Part shown: positions 48,501 through 58,241 of the stretch, piece after piece
Numbering within the stretch: the first letter of the stretch is position 1
Layout of the letters: every line of letters starts with the position of its first letter
Assembly (NCBI GenBank): GCA_963844625.1
Contig: CAWJPF010000026.1
Span: 248,001 to 312,000, forward strand
Source: Palsa-504 sp963844625
GTDB lineage: Bacteria > Actinomycetota > Actinomycetes > Streptosporangiales > Streptosporangiaceae
DNA: 64,000 bases
Direction: 5' to 3'
Notes under the pieces: model-generated
The model's input: only the letters and a program-made list of their open reading frames with translations
What the model was told of the DNA's origin: nothing
Database searches by the model: none
Position numbers and translations under genes: made by a program

Positions 48501-50850
48501 GTGACCGAGCAGGCTCTTCACGCAGCTGAGAGAACTTCGTCTACGCAGCCGACAGGCGGCGCGCAGGCTACGTCCGCAGACGCGCGGCTCGGGACGCTCA
48601 TCTTCTCGAGCAAGCTGCATCAGCCAGCCACGCGGCGCGGCACCGTGGTCCGCCAGGCCCTGCTCGACCGCCTGTCCGCGGAGATGTCGGCCAGGCTGGT
48701 CCTGGTGGCCGCGCCGGCGGGATGGGGGAAGACCTCGCTGCTGTGCGACTGGTGTGCGGCCTCCGAGACCGAACGCACCGCCTGGCTGTCGGTTGACCAC
48801 GGCGACAATGACCCAGTACGGTTCTGGGCCCATCTCATCGCGGCGGTGGACACGGTGTCTCCGGGAATAGGCACCGGTGCCTTGGAGGTGCTCGCAGCGC
48901 CTGGCGTCAAGACGGCGGACGCAGTGCTGGATCCGGTGATTAACGATTTCGCCCGGATGCCCGTGCGAGTCACGCTGGTGGTCGACGACTATCACCTGAT
49001 CACTAACCAGGCGATCCAGGAGTGCGTGGAGTTCCTGGTGGAACACCTGCCGCCCACCCTGCGCCTGGTCCTGGCGACCCGGTCCGACCCGGCGCTCCCG
49101 CTGGCCCGGCTGCGGGCGCGGGGCCAGATGACCGAGATCCGCGCCGACGAGCTTCGCTTCTCCGAGGCTGAGACGGAGGAATTGCTCAACGAGACGCTCG
49201 GCCTGGCGCTGCCGCCGGAGGAAGTTCACGCGCTGCAGCAGCGGACCGAGGGCTGGGCCGCGGGCCTGTACCTCGCCGGGCTGTCGCTACGCGGCCACAA
49301 GGACACCGCCCTGATCGTCCGCGCGTTCAGCGGCGATGACCGCCAGATCGTCGATTACTTTGCCGCCGAGGTGCTCGACGGGCTGCCGCCCCGGGTCCGC
49401 TCCCTGCTGCTGCGCACATCGGTCCTGGACCGCCTGGCCGGGCCGTTGTGTGACGCGGTGACCGGCGCGGATGGCTCGCAACGCCTGCTTGAGGAGATCG
49501 AGCGCTCCCAGCTGTTCCTGGTTCCGCTGGACAACGCGCGCCACTGGTATCGCTACCACACCCTATTCGCCGACATGCTGCGCCGCGAGCTGGACCAGTC
49601 CGAGCCAGGGCTCGCCCCCCTGCTGCACCGGCGGGCCTCGGAATGGCATCGCCAGCACGGGTCGATCGCCGAGGCGATCGGCCATGCCATCTCGGCCTCC
49701 GACCTAGCCGACGCCAGAGAGCTGATCGCCTCGCACTGGAACCTCCTGGTGCATGAGGGGCTAACCGAAACCGTGGGGTCATGGCTAGACCGCCTGCCGC
49801 CCGAGATGGTCGTCGAAGACGCCCGGATGTGCCTGATAAGAGGCTTCCTGGCACGCTGGCTGGGCCGCCTGGACGAGGTGGAGCCGTGGCTGGCGGCTGC
49901 CGAGGCGACTGCGCCGAAAGGTCCCTTCACCGAGGGGCCCGCCTCGGTAGAGTCAGCCGCTTTCATGCTCCGGGCCGGGTACTGCCACATGATCGGCGAC
50001 CTCGCCGGGGCCGAGGCCGCCAGCCGCCGTGCAGCGGAACTGGAAGCCGCGGGAAGACCATGGTGGCGGACGGTGGCCCTGGCCACACTGGGGGCGAATC
50101 TGTTCTGGCGCGGCCAGGACGTTGAAGCCTCCGTGATCCTCGAGCAGGTGGTCGAGCCCACTCACCCGCCCACGAACAAGATTTACAGCTCGTGGGCGCT
50201 GGGCTGCCTGGCGGCCATCTCCGCCCGGAGAGGCGACCTCGAATCCTGCGAGCGCCGCCTTCAGCAGGCCACGGACCTGGCGACGCGCCACCGCGGCGGG
50301 GGACACTGGATGACCGCCATAGCCGTCCTGACATCGGCTGACCTGCTCGCGGGCCGCGGCGAGCTAACTGAAGCCGAGCAGGCAGCGCTCAGCGCTCTGG
50401 AGCGCGCCGAGCGCGGACGGGCCCGCATCGAGACCGCCTGCGCGCTGCTGTGCCTGGCCAGGATCAGCTCGCAAGCCGGAAACACAGACGATGCCCGCGT
50501 GCGCGTCAGCCAGGCCAGGGAACTCATCGGCAAGTGCGCGGCCCCGGGTGTCCTCACCGGGCTCCTGACAGCAACCCAGGACATGGCGGGCCAGCGACCC
50601 AGCGACCCCCGACCCGCGCCAGCCCAGTCATGTCCGTCGGCCCGACGGCCTGACGGGCCGCGAGGCCCAGGTCCTCGAGCTCCTGGCCGCCGGCGACACT
50701 AACAACGAGATCGCCGCCGAGCTGGTGGTCAGCATCCACACCGTCGAGCGTCACCTGCAGAACGCCTACCGGAAGATCGGCGTGCGCAACCGGGCCGACG
50801 CAGCCGCGTACATAGTCCGGGCCGCACTGAACACACCGGAATCTCCTTAA
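48501..50850 (+). CDS. MalT-type LuxR transcription regulator, frameshifted before its HTH
   Basis: Large STAND-type regulator. Walker A lies in V-A-A-P-A-G-W-G-K-T-S-L-L (about residues 74-80), with V-V-D-D-Y-H and the R-x-E-G-W-A-A-G-L-Y-L-A-G sensor motif (about 250). A TPR-like helical region follows. The first frame ends at 50702 in a Pro/Arg-rich nonsense tail. The LuxR HTH (L-T-G-R-E-A-Q-V-L-E-L-L-A-A-G, then S-I-H-T-V-E-R-H-L) is in the +1 frame and ends at 50850. The interval equals 783 codons plus one base, so a single extra base between about 50590 and 50645 separates ATPase from HTH. The GTG at 48501 is the likely start. As written, the product cannot bind DNA through this HTH. 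Confidence 0.87.
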
Positions 50851-50994
50851 GCTCTTCCACAGTCTCCTTGCCGATTCGATGCGGCGTCCTCCTGTGCGGC
50901 GGCATCGGCCTCAAGATCGGCATCACCTTGGCCCGGTTCATATACCGGTACCTGACGGGACGGACAGAACCGCTCGGCCCGGGCAGGACTCGGT

Positions 50995-51793
50995 TCAGTC
51001 AGTGGATGGGAAGAAGTGGGTCTTCGGGCGCTCGAGCAGCTGGCCATCGAGGAAGATGTCCACTTTTTCGTTGTAGAACGCGACGAGGCCGACGATAGGC
51101 AGCAGCTGGCGGGTGGGGAAGTCGTAGGACCACGCGAGGTCTGGGTGAACGCTGCCGTCGACCCGGATAGACCAGTAGCCGCTGGTAGTGCCCTTGTACG
51201 GGCACCCGGTGACCGTGCCGGTGGGGATCAGATGCTCGAAGTTGAATCTCTGTCCGGTTGAGGTAGTAGCGGGTCGGCAGCCCGGTCTCGAACACCATGA
51301 TCGGCGACGATGATTCAGCCAGCACCGTTCCGTCGAGTTCGACGCGCACCGTTCGCGTTGACCGCAGGGCGTCGACCCGGACATAGGGGTTGCGGGGATG
51401 CACGAAGACCCGCTCGTCCTCCTCCAGCCAGGCGTCCATTGCGGCCCACTCAAAGCGCACGGTGCCGCTGAGCCCGCCCACGGGGGAATCATGCAGGACC
51501 TTGGCGGCGCGCGGCCGGTGGGTGTCGCCGACTTGCAATCCGTGCAGGTCGACCTCGCCGCGACGGCTGTGCTGAGTGTGGCCCTCCGGGATCAGCAGGC
51601 CGGGGCGCACGTCGGCAAGAGGAATGTAGTACTGCGGGTAGTTCGGCCATTCCCACACGTACAGAGCGCGGGTGGTGTCGAAAACGGTCTCGTCGGCGAG
51701 AAAGGCGCGGACCCGCCGCGGGACCGGCTCGACGTGGTTGACCTGGACGATCATCGCCGGGTAATCGTTCACGGAGCGGCTCCTAATACTCAT
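50995..51793 (-). pseudogene. DUF427 domain protein, frameshifted
   Basis: Two DUF427 domains are expected. The first part, from the ATG at 51793 (or GTG 51772), encodes V-N-H-V-E-P-V-P-R-R-V-R-A-F-L-A and Y-V-W-E-W-P-N-Y-P-Q-Y-Y-I-P as far as L-P-T-R-Y-Y-L-N-R-T-E. The rest, F-N-F-E-H-L-I-P-T-G-T-V-T then C-P-Y-K-G-T and V-A-F-Y-N-E-K-V-D, is in another frame and ends at 50995. 799 nt equals 266 codons plus one base, so one extra base near 51248 breaks an otherwise intact gene. A second, shorter relic of the same gene is at 54870. Confidence 0.85.
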
Positions 51794-51912
51794 ATCGGTG
51801 GCTCCTTAGCCGACTCGGGCCGGAGGTGCGACAGCTGCCTGGCATCTGGCCAGGCAGCGGGAGGCGGGTGCCCTGGGCTTCCCGCGGCTGTGGCCGTTTC
51901 GCGGCCGTTGTC

Positions 51913-52254
51913 TCAGCTGACGCCGATGCCACCGGAGCCTGCGGTCACGGGCACGGTGGTCACCTGGGTGAGCGAGCCGTCGCTGCCGACCTGGTAGCCG
52001 ACGATCTGCGACAGGCCGTTGGCCAGGACGTACAGGTAGTGCTGGCCGGCGCTGACGCCTTCGTCGAGCGGATGCGAGGCCGCGTCATTCTCCACCAGCG
52101 TGATGCCGAGCACAGTGAGGGTGCCGTTCGGCGCGACGGTGAATGCGCCGATCGAGCCGCTGCCCGCGTTCGCGGTATAGGCGAAGTTGCCGGCGGCGGC
52201 CAGCCAGCAGGCCGCGGCCTGGTCGATGGGCACCGCCGGGCCGTTGGCGGTCAC
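51913..52254 (-). pseudogene. C-terminal fragment of a beta-propeller (lactonase-like) secreted protein
   Basis: 113 codons with blade-like repeats: F-A-Y-T-A-N-A-G-S-G-S-I-G-A-F-T, then Y-L-Y-V-L-A-N-G-L-S-Q-I-V-G-Y and S-D-G-S-L-T-Q-V. These resemble the last blades of 7-bladed lactonase/YVTN proteins of about 350-400 aa. The preceding blades and the signal peptide are missing upstream of 52254, so it is a truncated relic. Confidence 0.7.
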
Positions 52255-53037
52255 CGTCCGCTAGTTCGTGCACCATGTGCGCCTCCTGTGAGGTGTGGGT
52301 CGCCAGGTCGCTGGCAGCCCGGATCTGGCAAGGAGCGGGGCTCGTTGCGTCCTGCCGGTACCACCGCCGGACTGGTCATCCATCTCGCCGCCAGGGCTGC
52401 CCTACCTTCGCCGGGGCTTCCGGGGCATCCGTTAAACCGAAGTTCTACCGGCAGCCTTGCGTGGTGCCATCCCGGCAATCGACCATCTTCGGCCTTTGGG
52501 GGCACTATGCAGATCGCGGGACGAGCACTATGCAGATGGCGTGTGGATCCCGGCCATTGGGCATATCCGTCGCGCAAATTGCTGCGGAAATCGGAAGTCC
52601 TGTGGAGTGTCGCAGCTATGGTCGTATTCATATTCAATAAAGTTTCTAACAGCATTGCCGGTTGGGAAGCGATCTGCTTTACCTGCCAAGCCACCCTCAA
52701 GCAGGTCATTAACAACACAGAGTCCGCCACCCGCAAGCGCGTTGTGGCCGCGCGGCACCGCGCCGGGCTGGCCCGGTTCTCGGCTACGACAAGGCCCGGC
52801 CATAACGCACAAGTCCAACGGCGCAGGCACCACCCTGCGCCAACATCGCGAGGCTCATGGAAGACGGTCAGGGCCGCGTCATCTACGGGGAGGCCTACAG
52901 CCTGGCTGCAATTCCTCAGCTCCATTGAGGAAGCTGAAGCGGAACAGGCACCGTGCAGCTGGCCGAGGTGAGCCTGTCCCTCTCCACCGCGCTCGGCGTG
53001 CGGCGGCCCTTGCCTTCCAGAACACGGAGCGTAACCG
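52255..53037. other. gene-poor stretch with a 13-bp direct repeat
   Basis: About 780 nt without recognisable genes. Base composition falls around 52560-52720 (more A/T than neighbours), suggesting foreign or promoter DNA. GCACTATGCAGAT occurs twice (52502-52514 and 52525-52537, 23 bp apart). Long open frames here have no coherent family pattern. Confidence 0.5.
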
Positions 53038-53085
53038 CGGAATCCCCCGGGTGAAAGCAGCCCAGGGGGGATGCCCGCTCCCCCG
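53038..53085 (+). promoter_or_regulatory. conserved leader with competing G/C arms, copy 1
   Basis: GGAATCCCCCGGGTGAAAGC and the following bases to GATGCCCGCTCCCCC are nearly identical to 55372-55416. A TCCCCC arm, a GGGGGGA arm and a second TCCCCC arm follow in order, so the middle arm can pair with either neighbour. It lies about 90 nt before a relic of the small-protein gene found at 55462. Confidence 0.6.
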
Positions 53086-53130
53086 TGCCAAGTGGACCGT
53101 GAACGTCACCCGACCCACAGCGGATGCGAC

Positions 53131-53216
53131 GTGAAACCAGCGCGAAACTGGATCAGCCTACGAGTGCAGCAGACCGATTCCCGGATCTGCGTTCGAGGGC
53201 ATGGCCCCTCGAGACC
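53131..53216 (+). pseudogene. relic of the small conserved protein encoded at 55462
   Basis: From the GTG at 53131 the DNA aligns with the 5' end of the 80-aa gene at 55462. Residues correspond as V-K-P-A-R-N-W-I-S-L-R against V-E-P-T-R-Y-Q-I-S-V-R. The DNA then continues to align (CTGCGTTCGAGGGCATGG against CCGCGTTCGAAGGTATGG) through a one-base indel. The relic stops about 85 bp in, just before the secreted-protein gene. Confidence 0.72.
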
Positions 53217-53294
53217 GGCGGCTTCCCTATCCTTTCGCCCGGCCCGGCGCCGCAGCCGCAGAAACCAGGGCACCCTCAAAGGAGATCTCACAAC

Positions 53295-54695
53295 ATGAAA
53301 CATCGCATATTCAAATCTGCACGTGCAAGAAAGCGCGTGCTGATCGGACTGCTCGCAGCCGCGCTTGTCGCAGGCATTTCGCTGGGAGTTCCGTGGCGCA
53401 CAGCGACCGCCGCGTCGGCCGCCCTGGTGGCCCGGGCGCAGGTCCCAGCCGAGGCCAACGGGCTGGGGCAGCTCAGCGGCATCCTGCCGGCGAGCCACCT
53501 GACCCTGCCAAGCGCCATCGAGGTCAACCTCAGCCAGGAGTACGTGCGGCTGCCGATCTACCCGGGGATCGCCTACGCCGGCACTCCCCATGCCGAGAAG
53601 GTGTGGTACATCCTGGAGGATGCCTCCACCTCCGGTGCCGCGGACGACCTGGGCGTAAACTTCGCGCCCAAGCTGGCCAACATGGGGATCGGCTGTCCCG
53701 CGTGCGTGCAGCACGTGACCCTCACCAACCCGTCGCCGGAGCAGAACCACTTCGGCCCGGCAGTGATCAACTTCCAGGGCGCGCCGGACTTCAGCCCGAC
53801 CCGGATCGCGGTACCAGGCCCAACCGGGTTCCCGCTGGCCAAGTTCCAGCCCGGCGCGGTGGCCGGCCCGGGATACAGTCCGTTCACCCAGATCAACGGG
53901 TCGGACACCGTGTACAACACCCCCATCGTGGCCACCGGCAACGGCCCGTACGACGTGGTGAACCACACCAACACCGCGGACCGGGTCCTCGGCATCCACA
54001 TCGCCCCGTCCCCAGCGGACTCGCCGTCCGGGCAGTTCCAGGAGTCGTGGGTGGACATGCTGTTCGTCAAGGGCTTCGACTCCGGCCAGCCGATCGTCTA
54101 CCTGTCCACCGACGCCGGGCAGCCGCTGACCGCGGTGCTCGAGCGGTCGACGTACGTGCCCGCGTTGAACGACGTGTCGTTCAACGGCGGCGATGACTTC
54201 CTGGGGTCGGCCCGCGAGCGGCTGTTCGGGTTCGTCAACGGGCAGACCGGCGTGAACAACCCGCAGGCGCAAGGGTTCCAGCACCTCGCCAAGGACGGCA
54301 TGGTGGGCGAGAACGCCGTGCAGACCAACACGGCGTTCATCAACGCGCTGCGCTACGGCGGCGACATCCTGAACGTGTTCGGTGACTTCCCGACCCTGAC
54401 CGACCCTCGGCACGCCGACGCCTACAGCCCGCTGTGGGACGCCCAGCTCGGCCTGTGGACCCCCAAGGCCATCGCGGAAGGCGTGGACAAGCGGCAGATC
54501 GACGAGAACACGGTCCTCAACCTGGCCGAAGAACGGCCCGACCTGCTGACCGGCGTCAACCCGGCCACCGGCCAGGCCCAGCTGTACGGCTCGGTCGGCG
54601 TCGACATCAACTGCGCGGTCATCGGCTACACCGCCACGGCCCCGACCGCCGCCCTGCAACCTCCCGCCCCCCTGTCCCAGTTCCCGCCCAGGTAA
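53295..54695 (+). CDS. secreted protein of unknown function
   Basis: 466 aa from the ATG at 53295, with a strong AAAGGAGA upstream. A Sec-type signal peptide is evident: basic R-K-R-V near residue 13, hydrophobic L-I-G-L-L-A-A-A-L-V-A-G, and probable cleavage after the T-A-T-A-A region near residue 40. The mature part is soluble-looking with no membrane helix. It has conserved-looking blocks L-P-S-A-I-E-V-N-L-S-Q-E-Y-V-R-L and K-V-W-Y-I-L-E-D-A-S, a C-P-A-C pair (about 133), and many Asn/Asp. I do not recognise a characterised family. It is the best-preserved gene in this decaying segment. Confidence 0.82.
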   Translation: MKHRIFKSARARKRVLIGLLAAALVAGISLGVPWRTATAASAALVARAQVPAEANGLGQLSGILPASHLTLPSAIEVNLSQEYVRLPIYPGIAYAGTPHAEKVWYILEDASTSGAADDLGVNFAPKLANMGIGCPACVQHVTLTNPSPEQNHFGPAVINFQGAPDFSPTRIAVPGPTGFPLAKFQPGAVAGPGYSPFTQINGSDTVYNTPIVATGNGPYDVVNHTNTADRVLGIHIAPSPADSPSGQFQESWVDMLFVKGFDSGQPIVYLSTDAGQPLTAVLERSTYVPALNDVSFNGGDDFLGSARERLFGFVNGQTGVNNPQAQGFQHLAKDGMVGENAVQTNTAFINALRYGGDILNVFGDFPTLTDPRHADAYSPLWDAQLGLWTPKAIAEGVDKRQIDENTVLNLAEERPDLLTGVNPATGQAQLYGSVGVDINCAVIGYTATAPTAALQPPAPLSQFPPR

Positions 54696-55371
54696 CCGGC
54701 AAGCCGCCGCAGGCCCTGCCCCGCCCATGCGGCCGGACCGGCGGCGCCGCACATCAATCACCCGCGGGCCCCCGCGATCGCTGGGGCCCGCGGGGCCATG
54801 TGTGTCAACGGCAATGTGAACACCCAGCACATCGCTGCACGCCCATAGCCCTGACGGACAAGAGGACCCGTGAACGACTGCCCGTCAATGATCGCCGCAG
54901 TGAACCACGTCGAACCCGTTCCGCGCGCGTCCGCGCCTACCTCGGCCAGCAACTAATCACTGGACACCATCCGGGTCGGGTGGGCGCCGCACGGATCCGC
55001 TGGGGTCCACCCGCCTGGCGCACCCGGCAGACTCGTGGCCGGGGCATGACGATGGTGCGGCCTCGCCTGCGCCGGTATCTCCGCCGCCTCCTGCTGGAGA
55101 GCCTTTCCGCGTCTGGCGGGACGATCGCTGTGGCATCAGCGCCGCCCTGGCGGGCGAGCATGCACGCCTGCCGGGCGCAGCGGATCGTGGGGCGGCAACG
55201 GACTTTGCAGCGGGCTCGTCGTTGACGAACGCGCCGTCCGCTGCGGCGCCGTCGAGGGCGTCGGCGCTGTAGCCGACTGAGTGCTGCAGGCCGTGCCCGT
55301 GATCGAGGCTTGGATGGTGGCCGGGCATCTCGGGCGCGGCGGTCCTTGGCCTCAAAGGCCAGCGCAGGCCC
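54696..55371. other. intergenic stretch after the secreted protein
   Basis: About 680 nt whose only recognisable content is the DUF427 relic at 54870. Immediately after the secreted-protein stop, 54755-54805 contains GCGGGCCCCCGCGATCG...GGGGCCCGCGGGGCC, a likely terminator hairpin. Long open frames crossing this region combine shadow sequence with the relic. Confidence 0.5.
54870..54990 (+). pseudogene. relic of a second DUF427 gene
   Basis: From the GTG at 54870 the sequence reads V-N-D-C-P-S-M-I-A-A-V-N-H-V-E-P-V-P-R. This matches V-N-D-Y-P-A-M-I-V-Q-V-N-H-V-E-P-V-P-R of the gene at 51793. After a frame change it continues R-V-R-A-Y-L-G-Q-Q before similarity is lost. It is oriented opposite to the longer copy. 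Confidence 0.75.
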
Positions 55372-55416
55372 GGAATCCCCCGGGTGAAAGCAGCCCTGGG
55401 GGATGCCCGCTCCCCC
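55372..55416 (+). promoter_or_regulatory. conserved leader with competing G/C arms, copy 2
   Basis: Upstream of the intact small-protein gene. Arm 1 TCCCCCGGG (55376-55384) can pair with CCC-T-GGGGGA (55394-55403). The same GGGGGA can pair with TCCCCC (55411-55416). The alternative stems are mutually exclusive and conserved in copy 1 despite sequence drift, the architecture of an attenuator or riboswitch-like leader. No known riboswitch class was recognised with confidence. Confidence 0.55.
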
Positions 55417-55461
55417 CTGGCAGGCGCATCGTGAGCATCACCCGATCACAACGGAGGCGAC

Positions 55462-55704
55462 GTGGAACCGACGCGATACCAGATCAGCGTGCGAGGGCGG
55501 CTAACCGAGCGGCTCGGGTCCGCGTTCGAAGGTATGGCTCTCGAGCCGGGGCGCGGGCACACTGCCCTGGTCGGCGTGATCCGCGACCAGTCCCACCTCT
55601 ACGGCATCCTAGACCGGGTACGCAGCCTGGGTCTGGAGCTGGTGAGCGTGCAACCGTCCCCCGCCGCAGCAAGCCAGCGGTCCGAGAGCCAGAGGACCCA
55701 GTGA
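55462..55704 (+). CDS. small conserved actinobacterial protein, 80 aa
   Basis: GTG start with GGAGG 10 nt upstream. The product reads (M)-E-P-T-R-Y-Q-I-S-V-R-G-R-L-T-E-R, then A-F-E-G-M-A-L-E-P, and L-Y-G-I-L-D-R-V-R-S-L-G-L-E-L-V-S-V. The alternating strand-helix pattern suggests a small ferredoxin-like alpha/beta fold. Proteins of this look are widespread single-domain hypotheticals in Streptomyces-type genomes. A decayed copy with the same leader lies at 53131. It points toward the convergent MalT-like regulator. Confidence 0.75.
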   Translation: MEPTRYQISVRGRLTERLGSAFEGMALEPGRGHTALVGVIRDQSHLYGILDRVRSLGLELVSVQPSPAAASQRSESQRTQ

Positions 55705-55940
55705 AGCCGTACAGAACAGGAAGCTGTGAGCATACGACCTTTCCGTCCCGTGGCCTTGGGGGCCGCCAGCACCGGGACGCCACCCGGACCGCGTCCTCCA
55801 GCAGGCGCTCGGATGGGGACGACTTGGCGGGGCCGTTTCAGCGAGACTGCACTCCTAGCGGGCCGATGGCAAGGTCCGCATTGCGACAGTGGCCGATGCC
55901 CGATCGCAGATGCCGTCGTCGCTGGCGGATCTTCAGGGCA

Positions 55941-58241
55941 TCAGCCGGTGTCACCGTCGCGGGCACGGCCGACGGCCTGCTCTCGGGTCGAGACCCCCAG
56001 CTTGCGGTATATGTGCCGCGCGTGGGTCCTCACGGTCTCGTAGGAGACGAACAGCTCGCTGGCGATCTCCCGGAGGGAGAGCTGGCTATTCAGCCATCGC
56101 AGGATTTCCTGTTCCCGCCCGCTCAAGGGCTCGGCGAGCCGGTGAGAGGCCGCGCTGGCGGACCCGCTACGCGGGGATAGCACACGTTCGGTCCTGGTTA
56201 TGAGCGCGGTGAGGACGCCAGGGCCGGCGCAGGTGGCGATGATCTCCTGGGCGGCGCACAGCCGCGCCCGGGCATCGGGGGAGTCCCCAGCATGGAACCT
56301 GATCTTGGCCAGGCAGAGCAGCGCCCAGGCGGTCTCCAGTCGCGCCCGCCCCCGCCGGGCCAGCTCCAGGCCTCTGAGCGCTGCCGCCTCGGCCTCGGCT
56401 GTCTGGCCCTGGCAGTCGAACACCTCAGCCATGGCTATCACCGCTGTGGCGGTGATCCAGTACTCGCCAAGACCATGATCGGCAGCCAGGCCGATCGCCT
56501 TCCTGGCGAACCGTTCGGCGGCTTCGAGATCACCGGCGCGGGCGCCCATGGCCGCCAGACAGCCCATCGCCCACAGGGCGGCCAGGTTATTCGCCAGCGG
56601 TTCAACGGTTCCTGCGACCTGCTCCAGGACGGCGATGGCTTCGCCGTCCCGGCCCTGCCAGCACAGGTTCGCGCCCAGGGTCGCCAGCGATCCCGCCCGC
56701 CACCGGGGCGTCCCCGATTCCTCGAGCGCCACCGCCCTGCGGCTGGGCGGCTCGGCCCCGGCGAGGTCCCCGATCATCTGCCGGTAACCGGCCCGCAGCA
56801 TGCAGGCGGCCGACTCGACCGAGGCAACCCCTTCCCGCAGCGGGCCCTGAGGCACGCCGTCCTCCGCGGCCTCAACCCATGACTCCACCTCGTCAAGCCG
56901 GCCCAGGTTGCGAGCCAGCCAGGCCCGTACCAGGCACAGCCGGGCGTCTTGCGTGACGATCACAGGCGGCAGCCGCCTCAGCCACCGCTCCACGGTCTCG
57001 AACAGGCCCTCGTTGAAGCAGGCATGCCATCCAGACGCAATCAGCTCCCCCGCGTCGGCCAGGTCGCCAGCCGAAAGGGCATGACCGATGGCCTCGGCGA
57101 TATTCCCGTCAGCCTGATGCCACGCCGAGGCGCGGCGGTGAAGCAGCGCCGCGAGCCCTGGCTCGGCCCGGTCTAGCTCGTGGCGCAAGAGCTCACCGAA
57201 CAGCTGATGATATCGGTACCAACGGCGCCTGGTGTCCAGGCTGACCAGGAACAGATTGGATCGCTCCATCTCCTCCAAGATGCGCTGGGATCCGCTGCCG
57301 CCGACCACCGCGTCGCACAGCGGCCCGGACAGGCGGTCGAGCACCGAAGTCCGTAGCAGGAACGAGCGGACCTCCGCCGGGAGGCCGTCAAGCACCTCTG
57401 CCAGCAGGTAGTCCACGATCTGGCGATCGTCGCCGGCGAACGCCTGGATAAAGACGGACGGTTCGGGCCGGCCGCGCAGCGACAACCCGGCCAGGTACAG
57501 GCCCGCGGCCCACCCCTCGGTGCGCTGCCGCAGCGCGAGAATGTCCGTCGGCGCGAGGGCAAGACCCAAAGTCCCGTTCAGCAACGCGGTCGTCTCGGCC
57601 TCGGTGAAACGAAGATCGTCGGCCCGGATCTCGGTCATCTCGCCCCGCGCCCGCAGCCGGGCCAGCGGCAGCTCCGGATCGGCCCGGGAGGACAGGACCA
57701 GGCGCAGGGCTGGCGGCAGGTGCTCGACCAGGAAAGCCACCGAACCGAGGATGTCCCGGCTGGAGAGCAGGTGATAGTCATCAATGATCAGCGTCACCGG
57801 CGCGGGCAGGCCGGCCAGTTCGTTGACCAGCATGGGCAGCACGGCATCCGTGCAGCTGGTGCCGGGAGCCGTCAGCACCGGCAGGGCCGCGGCGCCGAAG
57901 CCCGGCGACACGCTGCCCACTGCGGCGATCACATGAGCCCAGAATCGCACCGGGTCATTGTCCCCCGCATCCACCGACACCCATGCGGTGCGGCCCGCCT
58001 TTCCGGCCGAGTAGCAGTCGCGCAGCAGGGAGGTTTTCCCCCAACCTGCGGGGGCGCTGATCACGACAAGGCGGGCCGACGGATCTTCGCCGAGGCGATC
58101 AAGGAGGGCCTGGCGGACAATGGCGCCGCGCCGCCTGGCCGACGGATACAGCTTGGACGCGAGCACCAGCATCCGGTCGTGGCCGCCACCGGGAGCGGCC
58201 TGGCCACTCCCCGCGGGCCGCGCAGCGGGCATTCCCTTCAT
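55941..58241 (-). CDS. MalT-type LuxR transcription regulator (intact)
   Basis: 766 aa. Walker A is I-S-A-P-A-G-W-G-K-T-S-L-L (about residues 63-70) and Walker B-like is L-I-I-D-D-Y-H. The R-T-E-G-W-A-A-G-L-Y-L-A-G-L-S-L motif and a helical repeat region (about 400-680) follow. The C-terminal LuxR HTH is L-S-G-R-E-Q-E-I-L-R-W-L then S-Y-E-T-V-R-T-H (about 700-757). Strongly similar along its whole length to the frameshifted regulator at 48501, in opposite orientation. By family knowledge it senses a ligand via the helical domain and activates transcription in an ATP-dependent way. Targets unknown. Confidence 0.93.
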   Translation of the reverse strand: MKGMPAARPAGSGQAAPGGGHDRMLVLASKLYPSARRRGAIVRQALLDRLGEDPSARLVVISAPAGWGKTSLLRDCYSAGKAGRTAWVSVDAGDNDPVRFWAHVIAAVGSVSPGFGAAALPVLTAPGTSCTDAVLPMLVNELAGLPAPVTLIIDDYHLLSSRDILGSVAFLVEHLPPALRLVLSSRADPELPLARLRARGEMTEIRADDLRFTEAETTALLNGTLGLALAPTDILALRQRTEGWAAGLYLAGLSLRGRPEPSVFIQAFAGDDRQIVDYLLAEVLDGLPAEVRSFLLRTSVLDRLSGPLCDAVVGGSGSQRILEEMERSNLFLVSLDTRRRWYRYHQLFGELLRHELDRAEPGLAALLHRRASAWHQADGNIAEAIGHALSAGDLADAGELIASGWHACFNEGLFETVERWLRRLPPVIVTQDARLCLVRAWLARNLGRLDEVESWVEAAEDGVPQGPLREGVASVESAACMLRAGYRQMIGDLAGAEPPSRRAVALEESGTPRWRAGSLATLGANLCWQGRDGEAIAVLEQVAGTVEPLANNLAALWAMGCLAAMGARAGDLEAAERFARKAIGLAADHGLGEYWITATAVIAMAEVFDCQGQTAEAEAAALRGLELARRGRARLETAWALLCLAKIRFHAGDSPDARARLCAAQEIIATCAGPGVLTALITRTERVLSPRSGSASAASHRLAEPLSGREQEILRWLNSQLSLREIASELFVSYETVRTHARHIYRKLGVSTREQAVGRARDGDTG

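Noticed and set aside
54434..55225. 263-aa open frame overlapping the end of the secreted protein
   Set aside because: Its first part is the shadow frame of the secreted protein; the later part includes the DUF427 relic.
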